This document shows, piece by piece, positions 48,585 through 61,030 of a stretch of DNA of 64,000 bases; position 1 is the stretch's first letter, and the number at the start of each line of letters is the position of its first letter. The notes below the pieces were generated by a model. That model saw only the letters and a program-made list of their open reading frames with translations, was not told where the DNA came from and ran no database searches. The DNA is from Dasypus novemcinctus (lineage: Eukaryota > Chordata > Mammalia > Cingulata > Dasypodidae), in assembly GCF_030445035.2 (NCBI RefSeq), contig NC_080677.1:5332001-5396000 (forward strand). The letters run 5' to 3'. Position numbers and translations under genes: made by a program.

Positions 48585-48720
48585 CGAGCCCGGTGCTCAG
48601 TGCTTTACAGACACTAAGGGTTTCATCCTGACGATAACCCTTCAGGGTCTGAGAGAGACTGAACCATGAGTTCCAAGTCCCACAGCTTTAACCTGCAGAG
48701 CTGGACTCAAACCCAGGCTT
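48585..48720 (-). repeat. MIR SINE, antisense
   Basis: CCGGTGCTCAGTGCTTTACA, CATCCTGACGATAACCCTTC and ACTCAAACCCAGGCTTGGGG are the reverse of the MIR core and head. Confidence 0.6.
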
Positions 48721-49415
48721 GGGGTGGGGGTGGGGAGCTCTTGAATCCTGTTCTCCATCACCCTCGGTTTGGGGACATACCCAGAGTGCCTTGGTTCCAG
48801 GGTTCCAGGTTGAGGGATTTGAACTTCGCTTTGGCAGGGTAAGGATAACTGAAGTTATTGGTGCAGATGGGGTCGGTAAGTTGGCCAGGCCCCTGTTTTG
48901 GCAGAGTCTCTCTAAGGGCCCCAGTGACACCAGGGTGGAAATGAGGGGACCCTGGGGGCAAGAGGGCCATTAGGAGGCTCATGCAGGAAAGCCAGGGCAG
49001 AGAGACTGTTTTAGAAGAGTTACTGCGGAAGCCAACGAGACAGCTGCTACTGGCCTTTCATCTACCTTAACTACGGAGACACCCTGAGGGAGAAGTCATA
49101 GGCGACTGTGTTGAATGAACTCGATTTTCTCGATTAGGGGAAGCTTGCTGAGATCGAAGGTGGCAGCGCTGGGACAGGTGGGGACTTTGCCTTTTCTCAT
49201 CTCCTTGTTTCCATTTGGAGAGACTCCATAAGGCCTCTCCGTGCCCTCTAGAGAGGAAGAGAGTTATCTGACTTTGAGTCCAGGAACTGAGCACACTTCC
49301 TCTTGTTTTCTTGGGTTCTGTTGCTGGCAGAGCTGGGTTCTAGTCCCCTCTCCCCTGCCTGTCAGGGCCTCTGCCTTTTCAAGGAGGGCCTGAGCCTTTG
49401 AAAGTGACCCCTGGG

Positions 49416-49737
49416 AAATCTACACATCTGATGATTGTTCTGCAAGTTCACAATATCTGTTAAAAAAGTATAGTTTTAAGAAATAGTATGGGTTGGGGGA
49501 AAAATACACCGAGTGTAAGATAAGGACTATAGTTGGTAGTAATATTTTGATGATGCTCTTGCATAGTTTGTTAACAATGTTTCACAACAATGCAAAGAGT
49601 TGGTGGAAGGGTGATGTATGACACCCCTGTGTGATGGTATGTATGTTTATTCTGTAAGGTCACAGTCTTTACTATACACTTATTGTTTCTGTGTGTTCAT
49701 GTATGAATGATATACTTCAATAAAAAATTTTTTTAAA
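49416..49737 (+). mobile_element. 5'-truncated LINE-1 3' end, sense
   Basis: Framed by AAAGTGACCCCTGGG at 49401-49415 and 49738-49752, a 15-base exact target duplication. The inside matches the reverse complement of 9811-10050, ending ATATACTTCAATAAAAAA. Noncoding. Confidence 0.9.
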
Positions 49738-49752
49738 AAAGTGACCCCTGGG

Positions 49753-52209
49753 CCAAGTGGGCAAGTCTGTCTTGTTCAGAGCAAGTGTCAGAAAGGTCCC
49801 AGTGGTTACACATGGACATTGACATTTGGTCCTCTGATGTAGGTTTTATAAATAAGAGAGCAAGCATTTTTTTCCTGCTACTTTCTGACTTCCTTGTCTA
49901 CGTCTACGTTGTTTCCAAACTCAGGAGGGGAAGAGAGATTAATTGTTCCTTCCTGCTCGGAAAAAAAGGGCTTGGGTTTGAAGAGTTATTAAGGCCATAC
50001 CCGCTCCCGTGGGGTCAGCATGGCTTGGAAGGGCTGGTCCTACAGCCCGGTAGGTGGGCCCTGTCTACACCTCCAGCTCCAGAACCTACAGGAGTGGGTT
50101 TTAACAACTCCCTGGGTGATTCTCAGCTGCATTTGAGAACCAACGTCTTTGGGGATTATTGGAAACACTGGTACCCAGGCAAGGCTGCAATTGGTGAGGG
50201 AATCTCATGGCAGCCCGGATCCATGAGGGAATTGGGTTGGCTCAGGATGGGTTAATGGCAGGAGAAGCCAATGGAAGCAGAGAAGCCTGAGCTGGTCAGT
50301 GCAGAACTGGTGTGACTGACCCTGCTTTCTTGAGAGCCAATGGAATCCCTTTCCTCACCTTTAGAAGTAAGAAGTGATTTATTTGGGAGAAGGCAGAGCC
50401 GTCTGATGTTGGGTGGACCACACCAACATTTTGGCTGCACCCTGTATGGGAGGAGTGCCCTGTGGCTGCTGCTCTGGGCTCTGGTGCCTGGAAAAGCAGA
50501 TGGATTCAGAACAAGACCTGGGCTTGGCAGCATCACTACACAGAGCAACGCCGGGTTCTTGATTTGGTTGAGAACTTCCTCTCAGGCTTTTGCTAACTGT
50601 TAATTGCTTAGTTCTCCAAGTGTTTCTTTTGGGCTTAGCTCTGTGTTTGATGTTGAGAGGCTGCCAAGAAAGGTGCGGGTTTGGAAACAGTTAAAAGGAA
50701 TTTAAAGCGTGCTTGGAATGAGAGTGCCCAAAGATTTCATTAAGGAGCCACAAAACCTTCAAAACATTTTATTTTGATGGAAATGGGATCAGGCATCTTT
50801 GGTCTCCAAGCCCCAATTCTGACCTTCAGCTTCCAATTTCAAGTTCCACACTAACTTTTAAAATAGAGCTTGACTATTAAATTGACACCAGTCATTCAGA
50901 ATGGATGTGGAACGAAGAGCTGTTGTTTCCAGCAGGGAATGATAAATGTAAGAAACGACCAAGTGCTGCCTGGAGAGGTAACATTAGGTGGCTGAGTGTT
51001 CCAGGTTGCTCAAGGAGGGCCTGCAGGGTTCTTGGAAGAGGAGCAGGGAAACAGGATTCCATCTATGTATTACTTCCACTCTGCTTTTTCTGGAACCTTC
51101 TGTGCCTACCATCAAGCTGTTCCTGCCTATCCTATTTGGAGTACACTTCTGCTTGGACTGAGTGAGACCTTTCCTGACTCCTCCCACTCCCAGGTGTGAA
51201 TGAGAACTGCTCTGGTCCTCACACTCACCCCATAAAGGGAGAACCCCCTTCTGTCTAGCCTCCCCAGAATTAGGCTGAACCATGCAGGTACATGGAGTGG
51301 ACGGACCATTGGCTTTCACCAAGAAGTTGCAGGAGACCGTGAGAAGGTAAAATGAATACAAAAGGCTACATTTAGAATAATTATTCTTATAGCTACTTAA
51401 AATAAAAAGGTAATGCGAACCAAGGCATTAAGGCATCATCCTATCCAGGGCTCTTAATGTGTTTTGAAATCTTGCCTTACCTAATCTTTTGACCTGTAAT
51501 CACCGAGGAGCATACAAGGCACAGCTATAAAATGGTAAAATCAAAATTTAAATAACTGTATTATAACTTGTTCTTTCAAAGAGGTAACCTGAAGGGGCTG
51601 AAAACTTCTTCAAAAGATGCTATCTTGGCAAAAGGTATTCTGAAAACCCTCTTTGGAACTGGTCAGGGCCAGGTGTAAAACACCATGAAGACTGGTTTAT
51701 TTCACTTATTTCAACACTTGGCCCAACTGTTGGACCACATAAGTTACTCACCTTACCTTGATTACTAGAGCTGAATCTATATGATATCTGGCTATTTGTC
51801 CAAAAGGATGTCCAGGGTGATGACTGTGAAGGCCAATGACTGACCCAACATGCTCTCTGTCCCCTGACCGCCCTCAGCATGTGGCCCCTGTCATGTGCAG
51901 CATACTGCACTGCCCTGGGACTAGCTGTAAGTGCACATCTTGTTGCAAGCAACCTCGTCCATCCTCAGATCCACTTCTTGAGGTCAAAGATTGTGTCTTA
52001 GCATGCCCAAGTCCAACCTAATTACACACAGGACATAGTCAATTTGCTGTACTGAACTGTTGTGCTGGAAATGAAATCACATACATCTGATCAAACACAC
52101 ATTTCCAACATACAGTTTGGCTGTGTGGAGGCACCCTTCTTCCCTTCCTCACACAATGGGATCTAACTGGGAGGATGTCCCTTATACATGTGTTGGACTT
52201 CATGGGATA
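49753..52209. other. Segment between the last LINE-1 and the IKZF1 3' end
   Basis: No gene is recognised. Bases 50020-50150 resemble an old MER20-like element (GTGGGTTTTAACAACTCCCT, CTGGGTGATTCTCAGCTGCA, TTGAGAACCA). If IKZF1 uses a more distal poly(A) site, the right end of this segment may belong to its 3' UTR. Confidence 0.45.
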
Positions 52210-52232
52210 GGGCAGACACGGTATCCATTGCA

Positions 52233-52238
52233 TTTATT
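52233..52238 (-). promoter_or_regulatory. IKZF1: Candidate IKZF1 poly(A) signal AATAAA
   Basis: Minus-strand context is AACAAATAAATGCAATGG. It lies at the end of the block that I recall as conserved with human. Another AATAAA on the minus strand lies near 52588, within the UTR, and could give a slightly shorter transcript. Confidence 0.45.
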
Positions 52239-54215
52239 TGTTATATCACTAGAGAAGAAGCATTTCAAAATGTGTACAAAAGGATACTCTATTCCTCCAG
52301 TTGCACATCCCTTGTTCACAGCTAAACAGAAATAATTTAACATAATCATAGAGGCAGATTGGAAATACAGCTGCATTTTCTCATTTACAACCCTGTACAT
52401 GTACTTGCCAAAAAAGGCAGTTGAAGACCTAAAATTGTATTGGATATAAACAAATTCAACCTTAACAATCACCACACACAACATTATAAAAAAGTGTATT
52501 AGAAAGTATTGGAAACAATATTGCATATTAATATCTGGTTACACGCGTTCACAGTGAATGCTATTGCACCAATAGCATATGTGCTTTTTTATTCTGATGC
52601 CTGTACATCTTAAATAAGTCTAATTTTGGTTCATTTTAAAGTAAAAAAACACATTTAAATGAATGATAGGATTGTAGATTTTAAATAGAGTTGACTCGTT
52701 GTTATTGCTGGAACTCAAGAAGTGAAGACTAGAGAAATGCATTTGGTTCTTGATTTATCTACATCAGTCCATTTCATTTCCTTGTTATCTCAGAGAGAAG
52801 ATGACACTGCAAGGGCCACAATGTAGTCAAAACAAAACAAAATAAGAAGCACAAAATTAAGACACGAGAAAGAAGAAGAGGTGGAAAAGGGAGAAGAGGA
52901 GGAGAAAGAAAAGGAGGAGAAGGGGCAGGAGGAGGAAAATTCATATCTCCTAAATAAGTAGCTCTCTTTTTCAATGAAAAGTCTGGGATTTCATTTTGTG
53001 GTTGATTCTACATCTGTAATGGAACACACTGGTATCTGAAGTCATTGTGCTGGGATAAGACCTTTGCTGACAATGCAGTGATAATGCAAATATTTTTGTG
53101 ACCAAGACAATCACAAGCTCTAAGGTACACATTACCGAAAGAATCCGGGGTAGGGAGCAGGTGTTCAGGTTTTCCATTTCACAGGAAGCTGGGGCGCTAG
53201 GGGAGGGGGGAGGAACTAGAAATGACAACTTCTAATTGCAACCAACAGGTCACCCTGCTGCTCTTAACCTTCCTTTCTCTGAAATTTATTTTAAACACAA
53301 TGAGTGTGCATGAGATTTGGGCACACCTCATCACACAGGCGTACCTGAGACACACACTCAAACCATCATGCAACAGAGCAGACCATAGAACAAAAAGAGG
53401 TGGAGTCATGCAAAATCCTACTTTTACAAGCTAGAAGAAAAACGTTAACAATTTTTGGTTCAGAATATGACCACCTTTTAAACATAATTTAATTACCTGT
53501 TGACATTATATGACACCTTACTTTAAATACAATCGTTTCAAAGAAAAATGGTGTTACAATATAAAGCCACAACAAAAGGTGTGTAAATAGACATTTATAT
53601 TGGCTATAAAACGCAGTGAGAAGGGGAAAAGCATTTTAGAAAAGAAGTCCATAGCCACTATGTACAGTTCTGGTTTAATATGCTTTGTTTGAATACCAGT
53701 GGGGGGAAAAAAAACCCACTTTAACCCATTGTGTGATGGATATAAAAGAACAGGGTATATGACATTTGCTAGCAAACTGGAAATCCAAGAGGGCTCTCAC
53801 CTGAATACATACATTTGGATAAGGCGTATCTTGCTCTGTACTTGCATATGGAACTGAAGCTGCCAACAGCTAGAGTTCCTTTCTGTCTTCCTCTGCTCAC
53901 TGCATTGATGTGCCACAGTCAAAATTATTACAATTTTGTTTATTTCTGATTTGAAAAGTCCCCACTGTTCTGCCAGAAAAGAGACCCATGACCCAAAAAC
54001 TGTATCTCTGCGAACGCTGCCACTTCAACGAGTCTCAAGTGTACATGAAGAGTTGTGAAGATTGGAGATTAGTCTATACTGTTCCATGTATAGACTATCA
54101 GGATTCCAAAGGAGCACAGTCAGGCTCCATGCTGATAGCCAGAGAAACGCTCTAAATGGCCTTACTTTTGCTGAAGATTTTGCAGACCTGTCATTGGTTA
54201 GGAATTCCTTTAGGT

Positions 54216-54403
54216 CAGTGTTCTCAACTTCTCAACTAGGAGTGCTTTTGCCCCTGTTTTGGTTGTCACAACTGGGAGTGCTACTGGCATCTAGTGGGTG
54301 CAGGCCAGGGACACTGCTAAATATCCTCCAAAGCACAAGACAGCCCACCCAAGGGGCAGTACCTGGCCCCAAATGTCAACAGCGCCAAGACTGAGCAATC
54401 CTG
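54216..54403 (+). mobile_element. MER5A-like hAT-Charlie element in the IKZF1 3' UTR
   Basis: It starts CAGTGTTCTCAACTT and holds TTGGTTGTCACAACTGGGAG and CTACTGGCATCTAGTGGGTG, then ends GACTGAGCAATCCTG, as in MER5A. It is antisense to the IKZF1 transcript. A clean 8-base target duplication is not seen. Confidence 0.8.
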
Positions 54404-56099
54404 GTTGGTAGTGAATGCTGAGGTGCGTGGGCGCCATTTTCCCTCTAAGTTTCTCTATGTTCACCTGGGGAAACTTTTCATGAAGACAACAAGTACTGGA
54501 AAGTTTTAAAATTATATGGTCTTCCTTGCCCTAGAGAATTGAGCTCCATAACCTTAGAAATGACAGGATTCATCTTGAAGGAGCCCCTTCCTGGTCTGGA
54601 TCAGAATCCCCACACGCTTTCCTTGGTTGCTTCTCTTAGTATGGTTGGCGTCCAAGAGGCCAGTGGCCTTGTCCCTGTTAGAGCTCATGGGTACTGTTCT
54701 ATTGGGGAGCAGCATATCACAGGCCTGTACAGTCTGCCTCTCTGTAACGACAGAGAACGCAGAAGAGTTCTGCATGGGTACATGTGTGCTACTGTGTCCT
54801 TACACAGCGGGGTGTTTTAATTTTCAAACAGGTAGGGGCTGTGCGTTTGCAGTGGCAGGGGGGCCTTCCTTTGCCCTACTTCCTTGATCTGAAAATTAAT
54901 GGTCATTCTAAATCCTTCAGTTAAGGAATTTAAAATATGGAAAATATACAGTGAGGGCAGGGAAAGCAATCTACTAGGAACTAAGAAATCCAGGCCTCCG
55001 GCTGCAGACACAGCATGTGCTTCATTAAACCAGGTGGGAACCTACGCTCACAGTCTTAGGTAGAACTGGCCAGGGAAAGGAATGGACGAGCCCAAAATGG
55101 AATGTGGAATTAAGCGTTCCTTCCAGGGAAACTATACAGTGGATGGTCAAAAGAATCAAGGTTCCAAGTTTTGAACTGGTGTTGACCGTGTAGTGATGGA
55201 TTTAGTTTGGACCATTAAAGAAGCGGGGCGGAAAGCATAGGACAGGGGTCTCCAGGCCGGCACACAGGAACTCGCAGGTGGGCTCACCCCACCCGGCAAC
55301 AAGCCTCAGGAGGCTGGGCAGTCCCCTGAGAAGTCCCCTGGGGTTCAAGACAGAGTATAATAAAAGACGTTCCAAACCCTCCCTCTTGGCCGGGTCAAGC
55401 CCATTGGACCCTTTTCCCAAGTAATTTCTGATCCTATGCAGCACGTGACTTCAGTATATTCTGAAAAGAGCGGACTTGGCGCCCTGGGAGCACGCGGACT
55501 CTGCCTTTCCGGCCCCGCTCTGGCGGAGGCACCTCTGGGGCTCCCCCACTCCCTGTGCCCTCCCGCCCGCAGGGGTCGCTCGGACGGCCCCATCCCAGGG
55601 CTGCACTCGCTTGGGGCACGCGCAGAAGGCGCGGAGTGCGGGAACCCTGCGCGCGCAGCCAGCGCGGGCCCTCCCAGGCTTCCGCCTGCGTTCCTAAGAC
55701 CCTCTCTGCAAAGGACAAGTTGTTGGGAGAAGGGGGACTCTAGAGAGCAGCGGGTGAAGGGGTTCCAGCTAGCAGTCTAGGAAACTTCTAGGAAGATAGT
55801 CCGGGGGCTCCAAAGGTTAACCCTGCATCTACCAATACCAATCTCACCATGTTCAAGAGCAAATGAAGTTCCAAACAACCCACTTAAAAAAAACACCCCC
55901 CCCCCCTAAAAAAAGTCAAAACCCAACGTGATGGTCCAGGACAGGCCGCCGGGGAAGGGGAGGCGCCGCGGGCGTGGGCTGCAGTTCCCGCTCGTGGGGC
56001 AGGGGGGCGCTTGTGCTTCTCTGTTCGGGGCGGTCCGCGCAGCTCGGCGGGGCGGGGGGGCCCCAGTCCGCGGGCAGAGGAGGACGGGGCGCGGGGGGC

Positions 56100-56809
56100 T
56101 TAGCTCATGTGGAAGCGGTGCTCCCCGCGGGTGATGTGGGACGAGAACTCGTACCTGTCCTGGCTGTGGAAGCCGCACATGTTGCACTCGAAGGGGTCGC
56201 GGAAGCCGTGGCAGCCCATGTGGATGGTGTACATGACGTGATCCAGGAAGAGCACCCGGCAGTGTTCGCACTTGTACACCTTGAGCTGCTCGCCGCTCGG
56301 GCTGAGGACGCGGAAGCCGTCCTGGGAATTCTCGGCGGCGGCGCGCAGCACCTCGTAGGCGCGCTGCTCCTCCTTGATGGACAGCCCGTTGCGCGCGTGC
56401 GGCGCGATGTGGTTTGTCAGGTAGATGAGGCCGCCGCGCTGCTCCTCCGTGTTGCTCTCGGTGTCGGTGGAGTCGTGGCAGCTGTTGCTCGGCGACGCGT
56501 CCCTCTCGGACGACACGGACTTGGCCTTGGAGAGCAGCAGCAAGTTCTCCACCGCGCTGTCCTGGGCTGTGTGGTTGGGCCGGGGCGCGCCGTCCCCGAG
56601 GGGCTTGTGCAGCTGGTACATGGAGCTGATGACCGGGACCACCTCGGCGCCCCCCGGGGGCGTCTGCACCAGGGGGCGCAGGGACTCGGCGCCCAGGTAG
56701 CTGATGGCGTTGTTGATGGCCTGGTCCATCACGTGGGACTGCATCATCTCGTTCTCCTTCTCGTAGCTGGCGCTGCCGTCGTAAGGCATCTCCGACAGGC
56801 ACTTCTCTC
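56100..56809 (-). CDS. IKZF1: Ikaros (IKZF1), last coding exon (partial gene)
   Basis: Ikaros is a nuclear zinc-finger transcription factor that controls lymphoid development. This exon codes its C-terminal 235 residues plus the shared codon at the splice. The acceptor is CTTCCCGCAG followed by GAGAGAAGTG (minus strand, exon from 56809); the stop is TAA at 56102-56100. The start [15 protein letters not shown] corresponds to human GDKGLSDTPYDSSAS. A Ser/Thr/Glu-rich stretch ([18 protein letters not shown]) comes mid-exon. The end carries two C2H2 fingers for dimerisation: CEHC...HMGCH, and CNMC...H with a longer final spacing, RGEH, before FHMS. The frame is intact. The N-terminal DNA-binding fingers lie in exons beyond the right edge. 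GC is far higher than in neighbouring DNA, with many CpGs, as in other mammals. Confidence 0.96.
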
Positions 56810-57954
56810 CTGCGGGAAGCAGGCAAGGGTCAGTGGGGCAGCGGCCGACCTCGGGGTGTCCCAAGGAGAATACCACCCCACGAGCAGCTTTCCTGCAGGT
56901 GGGTTTTGCCCCCGCCCCGCACAGGGACCTACGTGTCACTGGCACTGCCAGGAAAACTGGGCTGGATAAATAAACAAATGGATGGATGGACCAGGGGTTG
57001 TACCTGTCCATGGAAACAGCAAGCATCTAAACTGGCTGAATGAATACGTGTATCTTTTATTAAGGACAGTGTCGTTCAACATTATTATATTTAACTTAAG
57101 GCTGACATCATAAGCTATGCATTCCCTGTATAGGGTTCTATATCATTTATAGTGGACTAATTTATAATTCATACTGAATTTATTTAATTAAAGCACATGA
57201 TTGCCGTTTTGACAATATTACAGGATCTTGTTTTTTAAAACTATATTGCTATATGATTTCAGGTTCATAATTTTTATAACCGATAATAAAAATTTCACGA
57301 TTGTATCTTATTGGTAATAAAATCATATATTTTTAATAAATAATGCAAAGCTAAATGGGCTCTGACTTGTGAGACAAGTGAAAGGCATACTAAGACTAGA
57401 CAGTCGTTCCTGTATTCTCCTTTCCCTCAGATTCCATTTGCCTTTCAATCAATTAACCACACTGGCACAGTGGACAGCTGAGAATATACAGAGAAAGTAG
57501 GAAGCAAACCAAGGAACAGGGGAGAAAGATACGTCCTGCACCCTATTCTTTACAAAAAATTACCGTGCACTCTTCACAGACAGCAGAGTTGCCTGTTGCT
57601 AAAGATTCTTTAGTGAGTGAGCCTCTGCCTCAAGGGACTTAGCATCTAAGATCACTGGCTGTAGGAGAGGATAAGCTGGCTCCCCTAGCCACAGCGAAAT
57701 CAGACTGGATTTCGAGTAAAACCTTCGATCAAGAGATAAAATAAACTTCCTTGATTTTCAATATAGTAATTAGAAGTTCAGACGAAATCATGGCTCCTTG
57801 GGCAATTTAGTTTAATCCAGGTAACTTTACACTCATTATCAGGACTGTTGCTGTATTCTGCTCTCTGTGGCTAATTAACAAGTCAAAGCACACTGGGCTT
57901 TCCATGGGATTGCCTAAACTGTGGACGTTTCCCCCCTCATTCTATTTCTTTCCT

Positions 57955-58070
57955 TTCTTCAACACATCTTTATTGAGTATCTACCACGGACCAGACAACA
58001 GGGACAGGGTGGTGAGCAAGCAAAAAGGCCCCTATCTTAGCCTCACATGGCTAACAGGGGAGATAGACAT
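57955..58070 (-). repeat. LINE-2 3'-end fragment, antisense
   Basis: TCAACACATCTTTATTGAGT, CAGGGACAGGGTGGTGAGCA and GGCCCCTATCTTAGCCTCAC follow the reversed LINE-2 3' end. Ancient. Confidence 0.6.
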
Positions 58071-59219
58071 CGGCACCATCTGAGAAAAAGAGGCTGGCTC
58101 TGAAAGAGTGCAACCCAGGATTCTGGTCCTGTCTGGGGAGAATCAGGGCAGCATGGAGAAGAGTTAGGCAAGCCGGTGGAGTTTCACGGCCTGGGACCGA
58201 GCAAGAAGGAAGGTCTTGCGGGGAGAGAAGGCTGGAGCTTTGGGGGCCTGAAAAGGAGAGCGCCAGCCATCTTGAGAGGCAGGAGAGGCAGGGAGGGGCT
58301 AGGGCAAGCACAGACTTTATCCAAAGGAAAATGGAAACCACAGAAGGGCTCGCAGGAAGTCCCCGTCTTGGTCGCTGTGGGGAGAACAGACAGTGGGGGA
58401 GGAGAGGAAGTGAGGGGAGGCTTCAGACTCTCACGACAGCCCAGCTATGGCTGGGGCTGGCTTGTCCGGCAATGGCAGGAGAGGAACCCAGCCCCTCCCA
58501 TGTTGATCACTGAAAATGAGGTCTTCAGTTAGTCCTGAGTTGTGGAAGGACAGAAAACATTTATTCATGGTCCTTGAAAAAAAAATCTGTGGCCATTAAT
58601 AACTGTCCAGGAATCCACGCCCCATCAAATCATGAGGTACCTCTGGGCCGCGTTTCCTGCTTTGAATGGACACTGATGATGTAACAGGCTGGACTCCAAT
58701 GTGCCTTAAACTACTGTTGGCCAGGAGAGTCCTGTGCACCGGTTTAGGGAAATGCTATAATGCCCTCCCTCAACTATAGAAAGAAAAAACCTGTCAGTGG
58801 CCAGTTATACCCTCCTGCAGAAACGGAACAGATAGACTCTAGGAAATGTAGATGGCAGGTATGGAAGAAACATTTCTCTTCACCGAAGTTGGAAGAAGTA
58901 ATCGCATAACAGTTCTGGAATGGTACAATTTTTTTTTCTGTTTTTGCATCCAGGTGCTAAATGTTTTGTCACACCGATTCCAGAACGGGATGACTCTATT
59001 TTGGTTTGTACCCAAAGTCTATCTCCCTACCAAGCCCTGGGAAGGAGAGAAAAGGCAGTAGGCTTTATAGCCAATTCTGCTTAATATAAGCGAGGTTATG
59101 TCCCAACAAAAATGGTACATTCCCACCTAAACATCCTGCTTCTCCACAAAGTCATGGTTCCTTGGTTTCTCAAGCAACCCCTGATATCCAATGTTTTTCA
59201 AAACTTGGGATCAATAACA

Positions 59220-61030
59220 AATGGATGTGGGAAAAGACAACAGATTACCCAGGCATATTGAAACTACCCTGGAGAATTTCTCTTGCCAATACTCCATAAA
59301 TTGAGAACAAAAGAAAGCCGTAAAAATCATCAACCACAATCCCAAAGAAAGGAGCATACATATCCTAATGAAATATGTATAAAAAATGAGGACCAAGGAA
59401 AGAAAAGAAACTTCTGGCCTGAGATATATGGCAAAGCATGCTGGCTGATCTCACTTCCCAAAAGTCTTAAGTATCCTCTGTCTATAGAGAAATGATCCAC
59501 ATAGGTATTGTCACCTGTTTCTGCTTCTCACTGAAAAGCGGCTAAAACCTTTGTGACAAGAATCGGGTGACACGGAGAGGTGAGGAGTTGGGCTGGCTCC
59601 CCGACAGAAACAAAGGTCCCAGTGCTCTGTGTGGGAAGACGGCAAAGGCCTGAGGTAGCCCTGTGGGGGGAAGCATCCACAGCCAGGGTAAGTGGTGAGT
59701 GGTTCTTCAGAGCAACTCACTAAATCTCTGAACAGGGAGTCAGAGAGAGCAGAGAAGACTTCTAACAAAGACTGCACGCCTCTGTACCTGAATCCTCCCT
59801 CCACACCCTCAGTGTTCTCAGGATTTGGCAAAGGAGATAACTCTCACAGGAAAGAAAAATGTCTCAAGTACAGTTGGAAGAAAGTTGAGAAGTCACTCAA
59901 GCTAGAGCAGACCAACTAGACTAAGGAAGAGGAAAGCAAAGTCACAGTTCCTGTGAAAATGCTTCCTAGGAAGACCTAGGAAGAAAGGAAGCAAAATACA
60001 GAATATCCTGGGGAAAAAGTATAATCCAAGGAAGAGAGGAAATGCCTTACAATTGCTTCATGGCATGGAGCCACCAAAAAAAATACCCAAAGATGACATG
60101 GTAAACCAACAGAATGACTTGAAAAGGGAAATTTCGAATCCCAGGAAACAAGATGAGGTTCAAAATGATATTATTACAAAACTAATACATGGACTAGAAA
60201 CAGCTAGTAATAGAACAAAAACAGTAAAAACTGAATTACTGAAATAGAAGAAAAATAAAGTTAAAAGTAGGTGAGTTGATATAAACAAGACAAAGAAATA
60301 AAAATAAATAAATGCTAACAAGTATGAAAGACAAATTATCCAACAAAGGACAATTGGTATAACTGAATAGAGATCACAATAGATGGAATGAAAGATGCAT
60401 TTCTATAATGTAAAAGAGAATTTCCTAGATATAAAGAGAAAACAAGGGAATCTCAAGATTAAAATGGCAAAAATTTTTATTCAGAATGCAAAATACCAAG
60501 ACACACCTAGTTAGGGTATTTAAGTATAAAGAAAGACCTCTTCAGACATTCTGGGAGTAAAATGATAATCACCTTCACTGAAAAATATCTGACTAGCCTT
60601 TACACATTTCCACAGCAGAATCTGACAAGCAATGCCACAAGGCAGTACTGCAAGATAAATAATTTCTTAGGGGAAAAGAGAAAAAGAATGACCCAACACC
60701 ACACAACCTGGCGAGATGTACTTGCAGTAAAAGCAACAGGCAAACATCCTAAAATACAAAACAACTCTGGAAATACAGCAACCATAGGCAGTTTTTGAAA
60801 ATAGTTGCTCGAATGTGAAATCTGATCAATTAAAAGCTAAATCAAGACAAGTGGAAATAAAGAAGTTGTAGTAAACGAATGGGAGCTGAGCTTTGAATGC
60901 CTTTAAATATATAGTTAATAATAAATAAGTAAACTGCTATGAGAACCATGATTACAGAACATAAGGGGAGTATTATGAACCTGGATGGTATAAAAATACC
61001 TATAACTATGAACAATGGAAAGTACAATGC
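59220..61030 (+). mobile_element. HAL1-like LINE fossil, sense
   Basis: This is a long A-rich sense strand. A short frame at 60053-60247 is rich in Lys, Asn and Glu, as in LINE ORF1 proteins. Further blocks (AAGTATAAAGAAAGACCTCT, GATAATCACCTTCACTGAAA, ACCATAGGCAGTTTTTGAAA) occur in the order I recall for HAL1, the ORF1-only LINE-1 relative. Decayed and noncoding; borders approximate. Confidence 0.45.

Larger units (their letters stand above)
52210..56099 (-). other. IKZF1: IKZF1 3' UTR
   Basis: On the minus strand this follows the IKZF1 stop codon without a splice signal. The far end, about 52210-52620, contains blocks that I recall from the human IKZF1 3' UTR, such as minus-strand GCTGTGAACAAGGGATGTGC and CAGGGTTGTAAATGAGAAAA. 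It ends 20-odd bases after an AATAAA at 52233-52238. The UTR carries a MER5A-type transposon (54216-54403), a purine-rich plus-strand run (52865-52940; pyrimidines in the mRNA) and a C run (55893-55904, plus strand). A length of about 3.9 kb fits a gene known for a long 3' UTR. The exact end is inferred. Confidence 0.6.

Noticed and set aside
49785-50255. 156-residue plus-strand frame
   Set aside because: Its middle overlaps an old MER20-like element (about 50020-50150) and no protein family is recognised.
52774-52974. Possible proline-rich peptide
   Set aside because: It is the purine/pyrimidine-rich run in the IKZF1 3' UTR, antisense or untranslated.
55906-56969. 331-residue plus-strand frame and 306-residue minus-strand frame over the Ikaros exon
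   Set aside because: Both are shadows of the IKZF1 coding frame, which alone shows zinc-finger motifs and protein homology.
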